From positions 1 through 25,876 of the forward strand of contig DDLS01000169.1 of the NCBI GenBank assembly GCA_002340255.1: a DNA stretch of 25,876 bases, written 5' to 3'. Positions 6,893 to 14,413 of this stretch are shown one piece after another. The notes beneath the pieces were generated by a model, which saw only the letters and a list, made by a program, of their open reading frames with translations, made no database searches and was not told the DNA's origin. This stretch comes from Cyanobacteria bacterium UBA2566 (GTDB lineage Bacteria > Cyanobacteriota > Cyanobacteriia > Cyanobacteriales > Desertifilaceae). The position numbers were made by a program, and so were the translations under genes. The first letter of the stretch is position 1, and every line of letters starts with the position of its first letter.

Positions 6893-8443
6893 CTAATCTG
6901 TAATATCTAACTGGGCAATGGATTCAACCGCAGGGGTGGAAGCTTGCAACAGGGGAGTATTGATGACCGCATCATTCGCTAGAGTAAATAATGGATTGGA
7001 GAAAATACCACCTAGGGAAGTTACTAATAGGGAAACAATTAAACCGACTTGCAATGGACGTAATCCGGGGATATTCCATTGAATTTCGGGATAATTTTCT
7101 ACAGATTCCGACATTTCATGGGGTTCTTTAACCACCATCATTTTGACAACGCGGATATAGTAGTAAATGGAAACAACACTGGTGATTAATCCGAGTAAGA
7201 CAAGGGTATACAAACCGGCTTGCCAACCTGCCCAGAAGAGATAAATTTTGCCGAAGAAACCAACTAGAGGAGGAATACCACCGAGAGATAATAGGCACAG
7301 GCTTAATCCGAGGGTGACTAGGGGATCTTTTTGGTATAAACCGGCATATTCACTAATTTGATCGGTTCCGGTTCGCAGAGAGAATAGGATCACGCAAGTA
7401 AAGCCGCCCAGGTTCATGAAGAGGTAAACCAGGAGATAGAAAATCATGCTGGCATATCCGGCTTCAGTTCCGGCGAGGAACCCAATCATCACAAAACCCG
7501 CTTGAGCGATGGAGGAGTAGGCTAACAGCCGTTTCATGCTGGTTTGGGCGAGGGCGACAACGTTTCCTAAGACGAGGCTGAAGATGGCAAGGGCGGTAAA
7601 GACAAAGTGCCATTGCTCGGAGACGGAGGGGAAAGCGGTGACGAGGAGGCGAATGGCGAGGGCAAAGCCAGCCGCTTTTGAGCCAACGGAGAGAAAGGCA
7701 ACGACGGGGGTGGGGGAGCCTTCATAAACATCGGGAGTCCATTGGTGGAAGGGGACGGCGGAGATTTTGAAGGCGATACCGGCGATAATGAAGACGAGGG
7801 CAATGACAAGACTGATCGCCGGACTGTTGGGATTTTGCGCAAAGCTTTTGGCAATTTCCCCTAATTGGGTTTCTCCACCGGATAAGCCATAGAGTAAGGA
7901 ACTCCCATAAAGAAATACGGCAGAACTTGAGGCTCCAATTAACAGATATTTTAAGGCCGCTTCATTGGAGCGGGGGTCACGTTTCATATATCCCGTCAGC
8001 AAATAGGACGCAATACTGAGGGTTTCTAGGGAGACGAAGATCGTGACTAATTCATCTGCTCCAGAGAGGAACATCCCCCCAATGGTAGCGGTGAGCAGAA
8101 TCATCAGAAATTCGCCTAAAGCGGTTCCTGTTTCTTGGACGTAGGTGATGGACATGAGGATGGTGAGCGCCGCAGAGAGGGCAATCGTGCCCCGAAAGAC
8201 CATACTTAGGGCATCACTGTTAAATCCGCCAAAGAAGGCGACTGGGTTGGTGAGGTCCCATTGGAGAACGAGAGCGCCAATGGAGGCTAACAATCCGGCG
8301 ATCGCGATATAGGGAGTCCAGTTTGAGGCGTTGCGCCCACCGATTAGGTCTGTAATCACTACGACCAATAAGGTTAGAATAACAATTCCCTCTGGTAATA
8401 TGGCTCCAGCATTAAGCTGGGCAGCAAGGTTGGTAACATCCAT
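6893..8443 (-). CDS. ndhB: NAD(P)H-quinone oxidoreductase subunit 2 (NdhB)
   Basis: The 516-residue protein is an antiporter-like membrane subunit of the NDH-1 complex, which passes electrons from reduced ferredoxin to plastoquinone, pumps protons and supports respiration, cyclic electron flow and CO2 uptake. It is almost wholly hydrophobic, with about 14 predicted spans. Typical stretches are FVSLETLSIASYLLTGYMKR, SNEAALKYLLIGASSSAVFL with GSSLLYGLSGG, and AFKISAVPFHQWTPDVYEGS, including the conserved charged residues E (LSLETLS-type) and K in transmembrane helices. Start MDVTNLAAQLNAGAILPEG is the usual cyanobacterial N-terminus. It is monocistronic or nearly so. Confidence 0.97.
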   Translation of the reverse strand: MDVTNLAAQLNAGAILPEGIVILTLLVVVITDLIGGRNASNWTPYIAIAGLLASIGALVLQWDLTNPVAFFGGFNSDALSMVFRGTIALSAALTILMSITYVQETGTALGEFLMILLTATIGGMFLSGADELVTIFVSLETLSIASYLLTGYMKRDPRSNEAALKYLLIGASSSAVFLYGSSLLYGLSGGETQLGEIAKSFAQNPNSPAISLVIALVFIIAGIAFKISAVPFHQWTPDVYEGSPTPVVAFLSVGSKAAGFALAIRLLVTAFPSVSEQWHFVFTALAIFSLVLGNVVALAQTSMKRLLAYSSIAQAGFVMIGFLAGTEAGYASMIFYLLVYLFMNLGGFTCVILFSLRTGTDQISEYAGLYQKDPLVTLGLSLCLLSLGGIPPLVGFFGKIYLFWAGWQAGLYTLVLLGLITSVVSIYYYIRVVKMMVVKEPHEMSESVENYPEIQWNIPGLRPLQVGLIVSLLVTSLGGIFSNPLFTLANDAVINTPLLQASTPAVESIAQLDITD

Positions 8444-8493
8444 AGGTTGTTTTGAGTTGAGCTATGCATCTGGCGACGTAACATTTCCGCATT

Positions 8494-8513
8494 ATACAGC
8501 GCTTCGTGCTAGG
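8494..8513. repeat. Dispersed AGCGCTTCGCGCT-type palindrome
   Basis: ATACAGCGCTTCGTGCTAGG is a slightly decayed copy of the small palindrome also found at 70-84, 13749-13768, 15396-15418, 15560-15578 and (reverse complement) 24834-24852. All six lie outside intact genes. Confidence 0.65.
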
Positions 8514-8713
8514 GAAAAGGCAAAGGGAAAGCCTTAGAAATCAATTGTTCTGGATATATCGGTGTGGGTTTGGCTGCCTATTGCTCGCAGTATGGATGGG
8601 AAAAATGCCAGTAGTTTTGCAATTGCTCTAGATTGGGCGATCTAAATTTTGGGTCTAGAACTCGGACAAAGGGCGATCTCTCTACATCGGTGACCACTCT
8701 TGAAGCCTTGAAG

Positions 8714-8749
8714 AAAAAAAAAGTCCTAAGGATCGTTACCCCCAGGACT
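8714..8749 (-). terminator. Terminator of recX
   Basis: On the - strand AGTCCTGGGG pairs across a loop with CCTTAGGACT (core AGTCCT/AGGACT, 8749-8744 and 8727-8722), followed directly by a run of nine T (8722-8714). It lies about 80 bp after the recX stop. Confidence 0.75.
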
Positions 8750-8831
8750 CTCAAACCTTTATTCTGGGATCTAGTATAACAGGTCTGTCAATCAATTGGA
8801 TTTTGACTTGACCCATGTTACTCTTTACTCT

Positions 8832-9287
8832 TTAATGGATTCTTTCTCGCCAATAAGCCAAGACTTCAGTTGCATTAAATCCACGATATTGCAAATAGCG
8901 GTAGACTTTGGCTTGGGTTTGAGGATCGAGGTTAGCCCAATCAGTAATTTTATATTTGCGTTCTACCTTAGTTTGTAAGTCTTGGGTTTCGGCTAAAGTG
9001 TCTGGGGGTTCGGGTTGTTCATCCCAAGCCTGTTCAAAGGTTTCTGAGGAAATACCTTTGCTTAAGCATTTGCGACGAAGGGCAGCTTTACCATATTTTC
9101 CTTTGCCGCTTTGAATCAGGGTACTGGCTAATCGACGATCGGATTGATACCCTAAACTCTGTAAGTGGGCGATTGTCTCCGCAATTTCCTCAAGGGAAAA
9201 GCCCTTTTCCTGAGCCTTCTTTTCCAGTTCTTTAACGCTATAATCGCGGCGCGAAAGGAGAAGATTGAAGTAAGTCTGACAAGTCAT
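8832..9287 (-). CDS. recX: Regulatory protein RecX
   Basis: The 151-residue protein resembles RecX, which binds RecA filaments and limits their growth during recombination and SOS repair. It has the RecX three-helix repeats: YFNLLLSRRDYSVKELEKKA, the segment EEIAETIAHLQSLGYQSDRR (a well conserved part), and a weaker C-terminal repeat with KVYRYLQYRGFNATEVLAYW. Length is normal for the family. It is not next to recA, which is usual in cyanobacteria. It is divergent from the 9410 gene across 122 bp and ends in a clear terminator. Confidence 0.85.
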   Translation of the reverse strand: MTCQTYFNLLLSRRDYSVKELEKKAQEKGFSLEEIAETIAHLQSLGYQSDRRLASTLIQSGKGKYGKAALRRKCLSKGISSETFEQAWDEQPEPPDTLAETQDLQTKVERKYKITDWANLDPQTQAKVYRYLQYRGFNATEVLAYWRERIH

Positions 9288-9409
9288 AGTGGCACAAAAG
9301 TAGAGAAAGAAAGGGTTGAAAATTAATCGATCCAGGGTATAAGGCTCAGTTCTTGACGAATCCGACCGATTATTGCTCTAATAACAAGTACGATCCTCGG
9401 TAAAAGCTT

Positions 9410-10030
9410 ATGACTTCTTTACCTTATACACCTCCTCCCCGAAAGCCGGCAAAGCCTTCTGAATCCACGCAGAGCCAAACCGCCAGCCCAATGGCTTCTC
9501 AGAAGTATTCGCCATCTGTACCGATTTCAGTGTATCGGGATTTAGCCAGTGAGGTGAAAGAAAAGCAAGTAATGCTGGAGAGTCTAAAACAACAGAATCA
9601 ACAACTGATTCAACAAAATCAACAGTTACGGGGAGAAATTGAGCAGTTGGTTAGATCGGTGGTACGTCTGCAACAGATTGCCCATGCCTATGAGCCAAGT
9701 ATACCGGTTGCGCCCCCTCCCCCAGCTCCTCAAGAAGCCTTTATCCCGGAACCGAAGTTTACGCCAGAGCCGAAAGTGGATTCAACTCTTCCACCCCCAC
9801 CAGAACCCGAAGATCGTGATTCTCCTGTTGATTTACCTCCGCCTCCAGAGGATTTACCGTTGTTTAGTGAGGAGCAGCAACGCCCCTATCCCCATCCTAG
9901 CGCTCCAGAACGCTCATCGGATCTCAATGGTGTGGGTTTGGCGATCGCCATCTTTGCTATTGCGGGTATGGCTGCAACAGCAAGCTTTCTGATTGTGCGT
10001 CCCTTGATTCACCAAGGCAATCCGAAGTAA
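9410..10030 (+). CDS. Proline-rich coiled-coil protein with C-terminal membrane anchor
   Basis: I do not recognise this 206-residue protein as a named family. It has an N-terminal low-complexity tail rich in Pro, Ser and Lys (1-38), a coiled coil with Gln-rich repeats such as QQNQQLIQQNQQLRGEIEQL (about 42-93), a long Pro/Glu-rich linker with PPPP runs (98-170), and one membrane span near the C-terminus (about 174-196) followed by a short basic tail. This is the layout of a tail-anchored protein with a cytoplasmic rod, perhaps a scaffold. It lies 102 bp upstream of glnB on the same strand; a functional link is not shown. Confidence 0.75.
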   Translation: MTSLPYTPPPRKPAKPSESTQSQTASPMASQKYSPSVPISVYRDLASEVKEKQVMLESLKQQNQQLIQQNQQLRGEIEQLVRSVVRLQQIAHAYEPSIPVAPPPPAPQEAFIPEPKFTPEPKVDSTLPPPPEPEDRDSPVDLPPPPEDLPLFSEEQQRPYPHPSAPERSSDLNGVGLAIAIFAIAGMAATASFLIVRPLIHQGNPK

Positions 10031-10132
10031 ATTTCGTAAAACAGGTAACAAAATTCTATTGCCAACGGGTGATAGTAAAATGCAGTCCTAGTCCAGTCTA
10101 TTTGATTAACGAACCCTTAAGGAGTTAAAACG

Positions 10133-10471
10133 TTGAAAAAAATTCAAGCAATTATCCGTCCATTCAAACTGGATGAAGTTAAAATTGCCTTAGTCAATGC
10201 TGGTATCGTGGGGATGACGGTTTCTGAAGTTCGGGGTTTCGGACGGCAGAAGGGTCAAACCGAGCGCTATCGGGGTTCTGAATACACGGTTGAGTTTCTG
10301 CAAAAACTCTCGTTAGAAGTGGTGGTTGAGGATGCTCAAGTGGATATTGTCGTTGATAAGATCATCAGCGCTGCTCGTACAGGTGAAATCGGAGACGGAA
10401 AAATCTTTATTTCTCCTGTGGAAAGGGTGGTTCGGATCAGAACGGGAGAGTCTAATTTAGAGGCAATCTAA
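10133..10471 (+). CDS. glnB: Nitrogen regulatory protein P-II
   Basis: The 112-residue protein is the trimeric PII signal protein that reads ATP/ADP and 2-oxoglutarate and controls NAGK, PipX, acetyl-CoA carboxylase and nitrate uptake in cyanobacteria. The T-loop ERYRGSEYTVEF includes Ser49 (the cyanobacterial phosphorylation site) and Tyr51. The B-loop TGEIGDGKIFI and the C-loop RIRTGE are intact. The start is TTG at 10133, in place of ATG; it is fixed by the invariant N-terminus MKKIQAIIRPFKLDEVKIAL and by AAGGAG 8-9 nt upstream. A possible -10 box TAAAAT lies at 10076-10081. Hairpins follow at 10508-10564 and 10621-10669. Confidence 0.97.
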   Translation: MKKIQAIIRPFKLDEVKIALVNAGIVGMTVSEVRGFGRQKGQTERYRGSEYTVEFLQKLSLEVVVEDAQVDIVVDKIISAARTGEIGDGKIFISPVERVVRIRTGESNLEAI

Positions 10472-10507
10472 GCTCTAATCTCAGAGAGTAACCGCAGTTG
10501 GCTAGTT

Positions 10508-10564
10508 GGTGAGGATTTTCATGGATCTAGTTACATAATAGGTGATACTAGCCTTATCCTCACC
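10508..10564 (+). other. Nested hairpin downstream of glnB
   Basis: GGTGAGGAT (10508-10516) pairs exactly with ATCCTCACC (10556-10564), and inside it CTAGT (10527-10531) pairs with ACTAG (10547-10551). It starts 37 bp after the glnB stop. No T-run follows, so it may be a 3'-end RNA structure or part of a two-hairpin terminator with the next element. Confidence 0.6.
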
Positions 10565-10620
10565 TAGAGGTCTACCGCTCAATGGCTTCTAGATAACATC
10601 TTACGAAACTTCTCACCACT

Positions 10621-10678
10621 AACACTCAGGCATCGCGCTCAGGGAAAATTGCTCTGGGCGCTTAGTGTTTAGTTTTCG
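10621..10678 (+). terminator. Terminator of glnB
   Basis: GCGCTCAG (10635-10642) pairs with CTGGGCGC (10654-10661) with one G-T wobble, and an outer stem AACACT (10621-10626) pairs with AGTGTT (10664-10669). The stretch TTTAGTTTT follows. It sits between the convergent ends of glnB and rdgB. Confidence 0.6.
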
Positions 10679-10688
10679 GGTTAATGGT

Positions 10689-11264
10689 TTACTGCCATAG
10701 CTGTTGAAATGGGGGTAAAAAGAGTTTAAAGGCTTCCCCTCGATGGGAAAGGTGATGTTTCATCTCTGGGGTAAATTCGGCAAAGGTACGTTGATGTTGG
10801 GGGAGATAGAAAATTGGATCGTAGCCAAAGCCAGCATTTCCTCTGGGAGCATGGAGAATTTCGCCGGGACAAATGCCTTCACTACTGAGGATGATGTTTC
10901 CAGAGGGATCGGCAAGGGCGATCGCACAAACAAAGTGAGCGCGGCGATTCTCTTCATTGGCTAATTCCTTGAGAACTCGTTCAATCCGTTCGGTATCCGT
11001 ATTGCCATAACGAGCGGAATAAATGCCCGGAGCGCCGTTCAGAGCATCAATGGCGAGTCCAGAGTCATCGGCGATCGCCCATTCTCCGGTTGCTTTAGCC
11101 ACTTCTGAAGCCTTTAAGCAAGCATTTTCTACAAAGGTATCCCCCGTTTCTTCAACGTCTAATTCTGGGGGTTTGGGCAGAAAGTGGATATCTAACCCCA
11201 CAAAATAGGCTTTGATTTCTTCTAATTTACCGGGGTTGCCTGTGGCGACGACCAAAGATTTCAT
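10689..11264 (-). CDS. rdgB: Non-canonical purine NTP pyrophosphatase (RdgB/HAM1 family)
   Basis: The 191-residue enzyme hydrolyses dITP, dXTP and ITP to the monophosphates, keeping deaminated purines out of DNA and RNA. The family motifs are all present: the substrate loop VATGNPGKLEEIKAY at the N-terminus, DDSGLAIDALNGAPGIYSAR, GFGYDPIF and the C-terminal SHRGEAFKLF. Length is typical. It lies downstream of the Uma2 gene on the same strand, separated by 66 bp holding an inverted repeat. Confidence 0.96.
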   Translation of the reverse strand: MKSLVVATGNPGKLEEIKAYFVGLDIHFLPKPPELDVEETGDTFVENACLKASEVAKATGEWAIADDSGLAIDALNGAPGIYSARYGNTDTERIERVLKELANEENRRAHFVCAIALADPSGNIILSSEGICPGEILHAPRGNAGFGYDPIFYLPQHQRTFAEFTPEMKHHLSHRGEAFKLFLPPFQQLWQ

Positions 11265-11287
11265 GGAACAGTTATAGATAGGGAACC

Positions 11288-11324
11288 AGAAACACTTGCA
11301 AGTGTGGCACTGGCGAGTGTTTCT
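11288..11324. repeat. Inverted repeat between the Uma2 gene and rdgB
   Basis: AGAAACACTTGC (11288-11299) pairs with GCGAGTGTTTCT (11313-11324) with one mismatch; the loop repeats the GTGTGGCACTGG theme. No T-run follows on the - strand (GGTTCCC), so this looks like a small dispersed repeat more than a terminator. Confidence 0.6.
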
Positions 11325-11330
11325 ACTCCA

Positions 11331-12092
11331 TTATTCTAATTCATCGGGATCGATGCCCAGTTCCCGTAAGCGATCGGCTAATTTTTCTGCCCGTTGGCGC
11401 TCGCTCAGAGCTTCTTGCTCTAGGGTTTTGAGTTTCTCTTGCTCGGCTTTAATCAAGCCTTCTACTAGGGGAGGATTGAGCAGTTCTTGCACAGATAAAA
11501 CGAGGTCTTGAAACTGAGGAGATACCACTGTGTCCGTTTCTTTAAAGTCAGTATACTCATATCCTTCTTCATTGGTCGGATTGGTAAACACGCGCACCTG
11601 TTTCTTTTTGGGGTCAATAATCCAATATTCCGCAATTTCTGCTAGTTCGTATTCATTGCGTTTAACCACATAATCATCCCGACGATTGGTGCTAACCACT
11701 TCCACCACCAAGATTGGTTTTTCCGCAAAGTCTAATACTCCTGCCCCTTGGCGATCAGCCACTTGCTCCCAAATCTCTTGGCTACAAACAACAACATCTG
11801 GAATTCGAGAAGAGTTTTTTTCTGTTCGCACACCCGTTCCTAGGGGATTAGCAACTAGATCTAAGTTAGCCTCGGCAAAAAAACGTTGCAGGTAGTAGAC
11901 TAGAAACTTACAGATCTGGGTGTGTAAATGGGTAGATGCGGACATAGGGATTAGTATTCCTCGGTGTAATTCATAGCAAACATCCGGTTCTCCTTCATAT
12001 TCTAGATACTCCTCAAAGGTGAATAGATGCTCTTGAGTTTCTTGGGGCTGGGGAGCGATCGCTTGGGTTTCTGGAATCGTTGCTTGAGTCAT
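11331..12092 (-). CDS. Uma2 family (DUF820) putative PD-(D/E)XK nuclease
   Basis: The product is 253 residues from the ATG at 12092, which begins MTQATIPETQ and has GAGG upstream; an upstream in-frame start would add 25 unlikely residues. It belongs to the Uma2 family, hugely expanded in cyanobacteria and predicted to have a PD-(D/E)XK nuclease fold. The signature TFEEYLEYEGEPDVCYELHR, the acidic RIPDVVV, ILVVEVVSTNRRDDY and the lysine-bearing KRNEYELAEIAEYWIIDP are present. The C-terminus is a charged helix ending RLRELGIDPDELE. The biological role of the family is not established. A remnant of a related gene with a similar C-terminus lies at 22657-22809. Confidence 0.88.
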   Translation of the reverse strand: MTQATIPETQAIAPQPQETQEHLFTFEEYLEYEGEPDVCYELHRGILIPMSASTHLHTQICKFLVYYLQRFFAEANLDLVANPLGTGVRTEKNSSRIPDVVVCSQEIWEQVADRQGAGVLDFAEKPILVVEVVSTNRRDDYVVKRNEYELAEIAEYWIIDPKKKQVRVFTNPTNEEGYEYTDFKETDTVVSPQFQDLVLSVQELLNPPLVEGLIKAEQEKLKTLEQEALSERQRAEKLADRLRELGIDPDELE

Positions 12093-12162
12093 CAGGTGAG
12101 ACCTCGATCGTGCGTTATCAGTAAATTCTAGCCAAAATGCAGTTAACGCTACTCTAAAAGGA

Positions 12163-12187
12163 GACAAGGAGCTTCAAGCCCCTTGTC
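12163..12187 (-). terminator. Terminator of the phosphohexomutase gene
   Basis: On the - strand GACAAGGGGC (from 12187) pairs with GCTCCTTGTC (to 12163) with one mismatch around a 5-nt loop, followed by TCCTTTTAG. It lies about 30 bp past the stop of the phosphohexomutase gene. Confidence 0.7.
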
Positions 12188-12215
12188 TGAGTCAAGCGTT
12201 ATCAAGACGGGGAAT

Positions 12216-13667
12216 TTAAGTGAAGGTATTCGCCCAATCTTTAATCCAATTTAAAGTGTCATGGACGTTTTCTAGGGTGGCGGCTTCACAATAAAGACGT
12301 AAAACAGGTTCGGTTCCGCTAAAACGAACGAGGAGCCAACTGCCATCGGCTAATCGGAATTTGTAACCATCAATGGTATTGCAGTCGGTAACAGCTTTAC
12401 CCGCAATTTTGGTGAGGGGATTGGTTTCTAATTCTTGTACAAGACGCGATCTCACTTCCATGCTGGCTAAGGGGAGATCGATGCGATCGTACATGGAGGA
12501 AAATCCGGTTTTTTCTTGCAGTTGACTATATAGATAGCCAAGATTTTGCCCCGATTGCACCACGGCTTCGAGAACATAGAGGGCGGAAAGCAGGGCATCC
12601 CGTTCGGGAATATGGGTGTTATAGCCAACACCACCGGATTCTTCCCCGCCAATGAGGACGGAATTCTCTAACATGCGATCGGCAATATATTTATACCCGA
12701 TCGCCGTTTCATGGACGGATAAGTTATACAGTTGTGCCACTTTGGGCATTAAATCTGAGCCACTGATGGTTTTAACAACTTCTCCTGTGAACCCCCGTCG
12801 GGTAGCTAAATGTTCGATCAGAACAGGAATCAGAATTTGGGTACTCATGTATGTGCCATCTTTATCTATGGCAGCGATGCGATCGCTATCGCCATCAAAG
12901 ACTAAACCGGTGACTAAGTCTGAACTTTTTCCAGAGGTGGAAAAGTTCTTCATATCCTCTAATAATTGAGGTAAATATTTGGGCAGAGGTTCGGGCGCAC
13001 CGCCATCAAACAGGGGGTCGCGATCGCTATTTAACTCTCGAATATCGACCCCTAAAATTTGCGCCAATCCTCCTCCGGCTGCTCCATGCATGACATCGGC
13101 AAACACGGTTAATTTACCTTGGATAATGGCGGATTGAATGGCTCCAATATCCACTTTAGAACGTAAAATCTCACAATAGGAAGGCCAAGGATCAAACGAC
13201 TCTAGGGTTCCCGGTTTTAGAGCAGGGGGGAGGGTTTGGCCGAGTTTCGCTTCTATTTTTTGGGTGACTTCTGGGGAGACAGAACCGCCAAAGGCTCCTT
13301 TCACTTTTAAGCCGAGATATTTACCGGGGTTATGGGAAGCTGTCATGACAATTGCACCGAGGGCACCTTTTTCTTTCGCTGCCCAACTGAAGGCGGGGGT
13401 TGGGGCGTAAGTATTCGCGAGCAGCACATTAAAACCTGCATTTTGAATGGCTTCAGCAGCAACTTGGGCAAATTCTTCCGCTAAAAACCGGCGATCGTGG
13501 CCCACAATTACGGTACGATTGCTGCGATCTCCATAAACTTCTTCTAAAATCTGGGCGGCGATCGGGGCAACTTCAGCCACCCGTTCCATGGTGAAATCTG
13601 CCGCAATGACCCCTCGCCAACCATCTGTACCAAATTTAATGGGGTTTTTAAAAGACGTTACTGCCAT
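12216..13667 (-). CDS. Phosphoglucomutase/phosphomannomutase family protein
   Basis: The 483-residue alpha-D-phosphohexomutase interconverts the 1- and 6-phosphates of a hexose, so it feeds glycogen, cell-wall or sugar-nucleotide synthesis. Key motifs are IKFGTDGWRGVIAADFT at the N-terminus, the phosphoserine loop TASHNPGKYLG (Ser111), the metal-binding DGDSDR (258-263), the sugar-binding GGEESGG and the phosphate-binding RFSGTEPVLRLY. The ATG at 13667 is preferred, because the upstream alternative is a TTG at 13715 that adds 16 residues with no family resemblance. Substrate choice between glucose, mannose and glucosamine phosphate cannot be decided from motifs alone, so no gene symbol is given. 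Confidence 0.93.
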   Translation of the reverse strand: MAVTSFKNPIKFGTDGWRGVIAADFTMERVAEVAPIAAQILEEVYGDRSNRTVIVGHDRRFLAEEFAQVAAEAIQNAGFNVLLANTYAPTPAFSWAAKEKGALGAIVMTASHNPGKYLGLKVKGAFGGSVSPEVTQKIEAKLGQTLPPALKPGTLESFDPWPSYCEILRSKVDIGAIQSAIIQGKLTVFADVMHGAAGGGLAQILGVDIRELNSDRDPLFDGGAPEPLPKYLPQLLEDMKNFSTSGKSSDLVTGLVFDGDSDRIAAIDKDGTYMSTQILIPVLIEHLATRRGFTGEVVKTISGSDLMPKVAQLYNLSVHETAIGYKYIADRMLENSVLIGGEESGGVGYNTHIPERDALLSALYVLEAVVQSGQNLGYLYSQLQEKTGFSSMYDRIDLPLASMEVRSRLVQELETNPLTKIAGKAVTDCNTIDGYKFRLADGSWLLVRFSGTEPVLRLYCEAATLENVHDTLNWIKDWANTFT

Positions 13668-13748
13668 AAGTGCTGCCTCTTTCCATAAATACTCACTTCT
13701 TGAGTTTACCCCCAATTTTCAGCCGGTCTACTGTCTATAAAAATATCG

Positions 13749-13820
13749 ATATAGCGCTTCATGCTAGGCAATAGCTTGTATGGCTTAGAGTCTAAGGCTT
13801 CAAGCCGTACCTCATACAAG
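13749..13820. repeat. Palindrome-rich intergenic segment
   Basis: ATATAGCGCTTCATGCTAGG (13749-13768) is a decayed copy of the dispersed palindrome described at 8494. Just after it, CTTGTATG (13775-13782) pairs exactly with CATACAAG (13813-13820), enclosing the small hairpin GGCTTCAAGCC. The segment lies between the phosphohexomutase start and the riboflavin-kinase-like gene; no gene is seen in it. Confidence 0.6.
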
Positions 13821-13913
13821 AGAGAAACACTATGTTGTCTCCATTTCTAATTTCCTGAAGAATAAGATCAGGGTATCTTTTCATGTTAACTCTAATATCA
13901 AGTCATTCAATAA

Positions 13914-14375
13914 TCAAGGATTAATTTTGATTTCTAACGGGTTGTATTCGATTTCTACTCTAGAGCCATATCTGATTTCCGAGATCAACGGTGCAAGGAT
14001 TTCCAGAATAGATGGATTATGAAAGTGGCGGATCTTGGTTTCAGGATGGGGATAATAGATCAAACTGTCATATTTTTGATCTTGAAATGACACGCGGCAG
14101 CGTGAAAAGGAAAAATCTTCAGGTAGAGTATGCTCTGTCCAATTTACAGATCTAAAGGTAAATTCAGGTTCGACTAACTCGAAAGTTTTAGGACTAATGG
14201 CAATATTTAATGTTCCTGGGAAGAATGGGGTTAAATCTAGACCTAATGCTTTGAAGAAGGGAGTCTGCATTTCTATTGTACCCCTAGGATAAGGGCTATC
14301 TAATGCAGTGCCAGAAGCCACCTGATGTCCCAGTTGTATAATCCCATCTACTTTTTGCCAAGAGCGATCGATCAT
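13914..14375 (-). CDS. Small protein resembling CTP-dependent riboflavin kinase (DUF120/RibK)
   Basis: This 153-residue protein has the layout of the archaeal CTP-dependent riboflavin kinase domain. GHQVASGTA near the N-terminus stands where RibK has its glycine-rich loop, FFKALGLDLTPFFPGTLNIA (about 40-59) carries the hallmark PGTLN motif after a short helix, and the C-terminus HNPSILEILAPL...YGSRVEIEY resembles the RibK end (xLEIIAP...GDxVxIE). No transmembrane segment or signal peptide is present. The glycine-rich loop differs from the archaeal form, so the substrate could be something other than riboflavin. It is a stand-alone gene, not linked to other flavin genes here. The fold is a fair inference; the activity is not shown. 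Confidence 0.5.
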   Translation of the reverse strand: MIDRSWQKVDGIIQLGHQVASGTALDSPYPRGTIEMQTPFFKALGLDLTPFFPGTLNIAISPKTFELVEPEFTFRSVNWTEHTLPEDFSFSRCRVSFQDQKYDSLIYYPHPETKIRHFHNPSILEILAPLISEIRYGSRVEIEYNPLEIKINP

Positions 14376-14413
14376 CTAGATTATGTCATTATTACTTATT
14401 CGATTATAGCATT

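Larger units (their letters stand above)
8444..8831. other. Intergenic region ndhB-recX
   Basis: This 388-bp gap holds the ndhB upstream region, one member of the TACAGCGCTTCG-type palindrome family (8494-8513), and the recX terminator (8714-8749). No gene, RNA or insertion sequence was recognised in the rest; the longest short frames show no family resemblance. Confidence 0.5.

Noticed and set aside
7567..7854. 95-codon Pro/Ser-rich frame inside ndhB
   Set aside because: It is a shadow frame on the same strand within a clearly coding ndhB; its low complexity comes from ndhB codon use.
9639..9992. 117-codon frame inside the proline-rich protein gene
   Set aside because: It overlaps the better-supported frame and reads as an Arg/Leu-rich shadow of proline codons.
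10045..10081. Possible NtcA-activated promoter of glnB (GTA-N8-CTA at 10045-10058, TAAAAT at 10076)
   Set aside because: The second half-site is CTA, not TAC, and the spacing to the -10 box (17 nt) is shorter than the usual 22-23 nt.
12093..12167. Longer start for the Uma2 protein at 12167
   Set aside because: The added 25 residues are unlike the family, and the ATG at 12092 has a ribosome-binding site.
13668..13715. N-terminal extension of the phosphohexomutase from a TTG at 13715
   Set aside because: The extra 16 residues do not resemble the family; ATG at 13667 gives the normal N-terminus.
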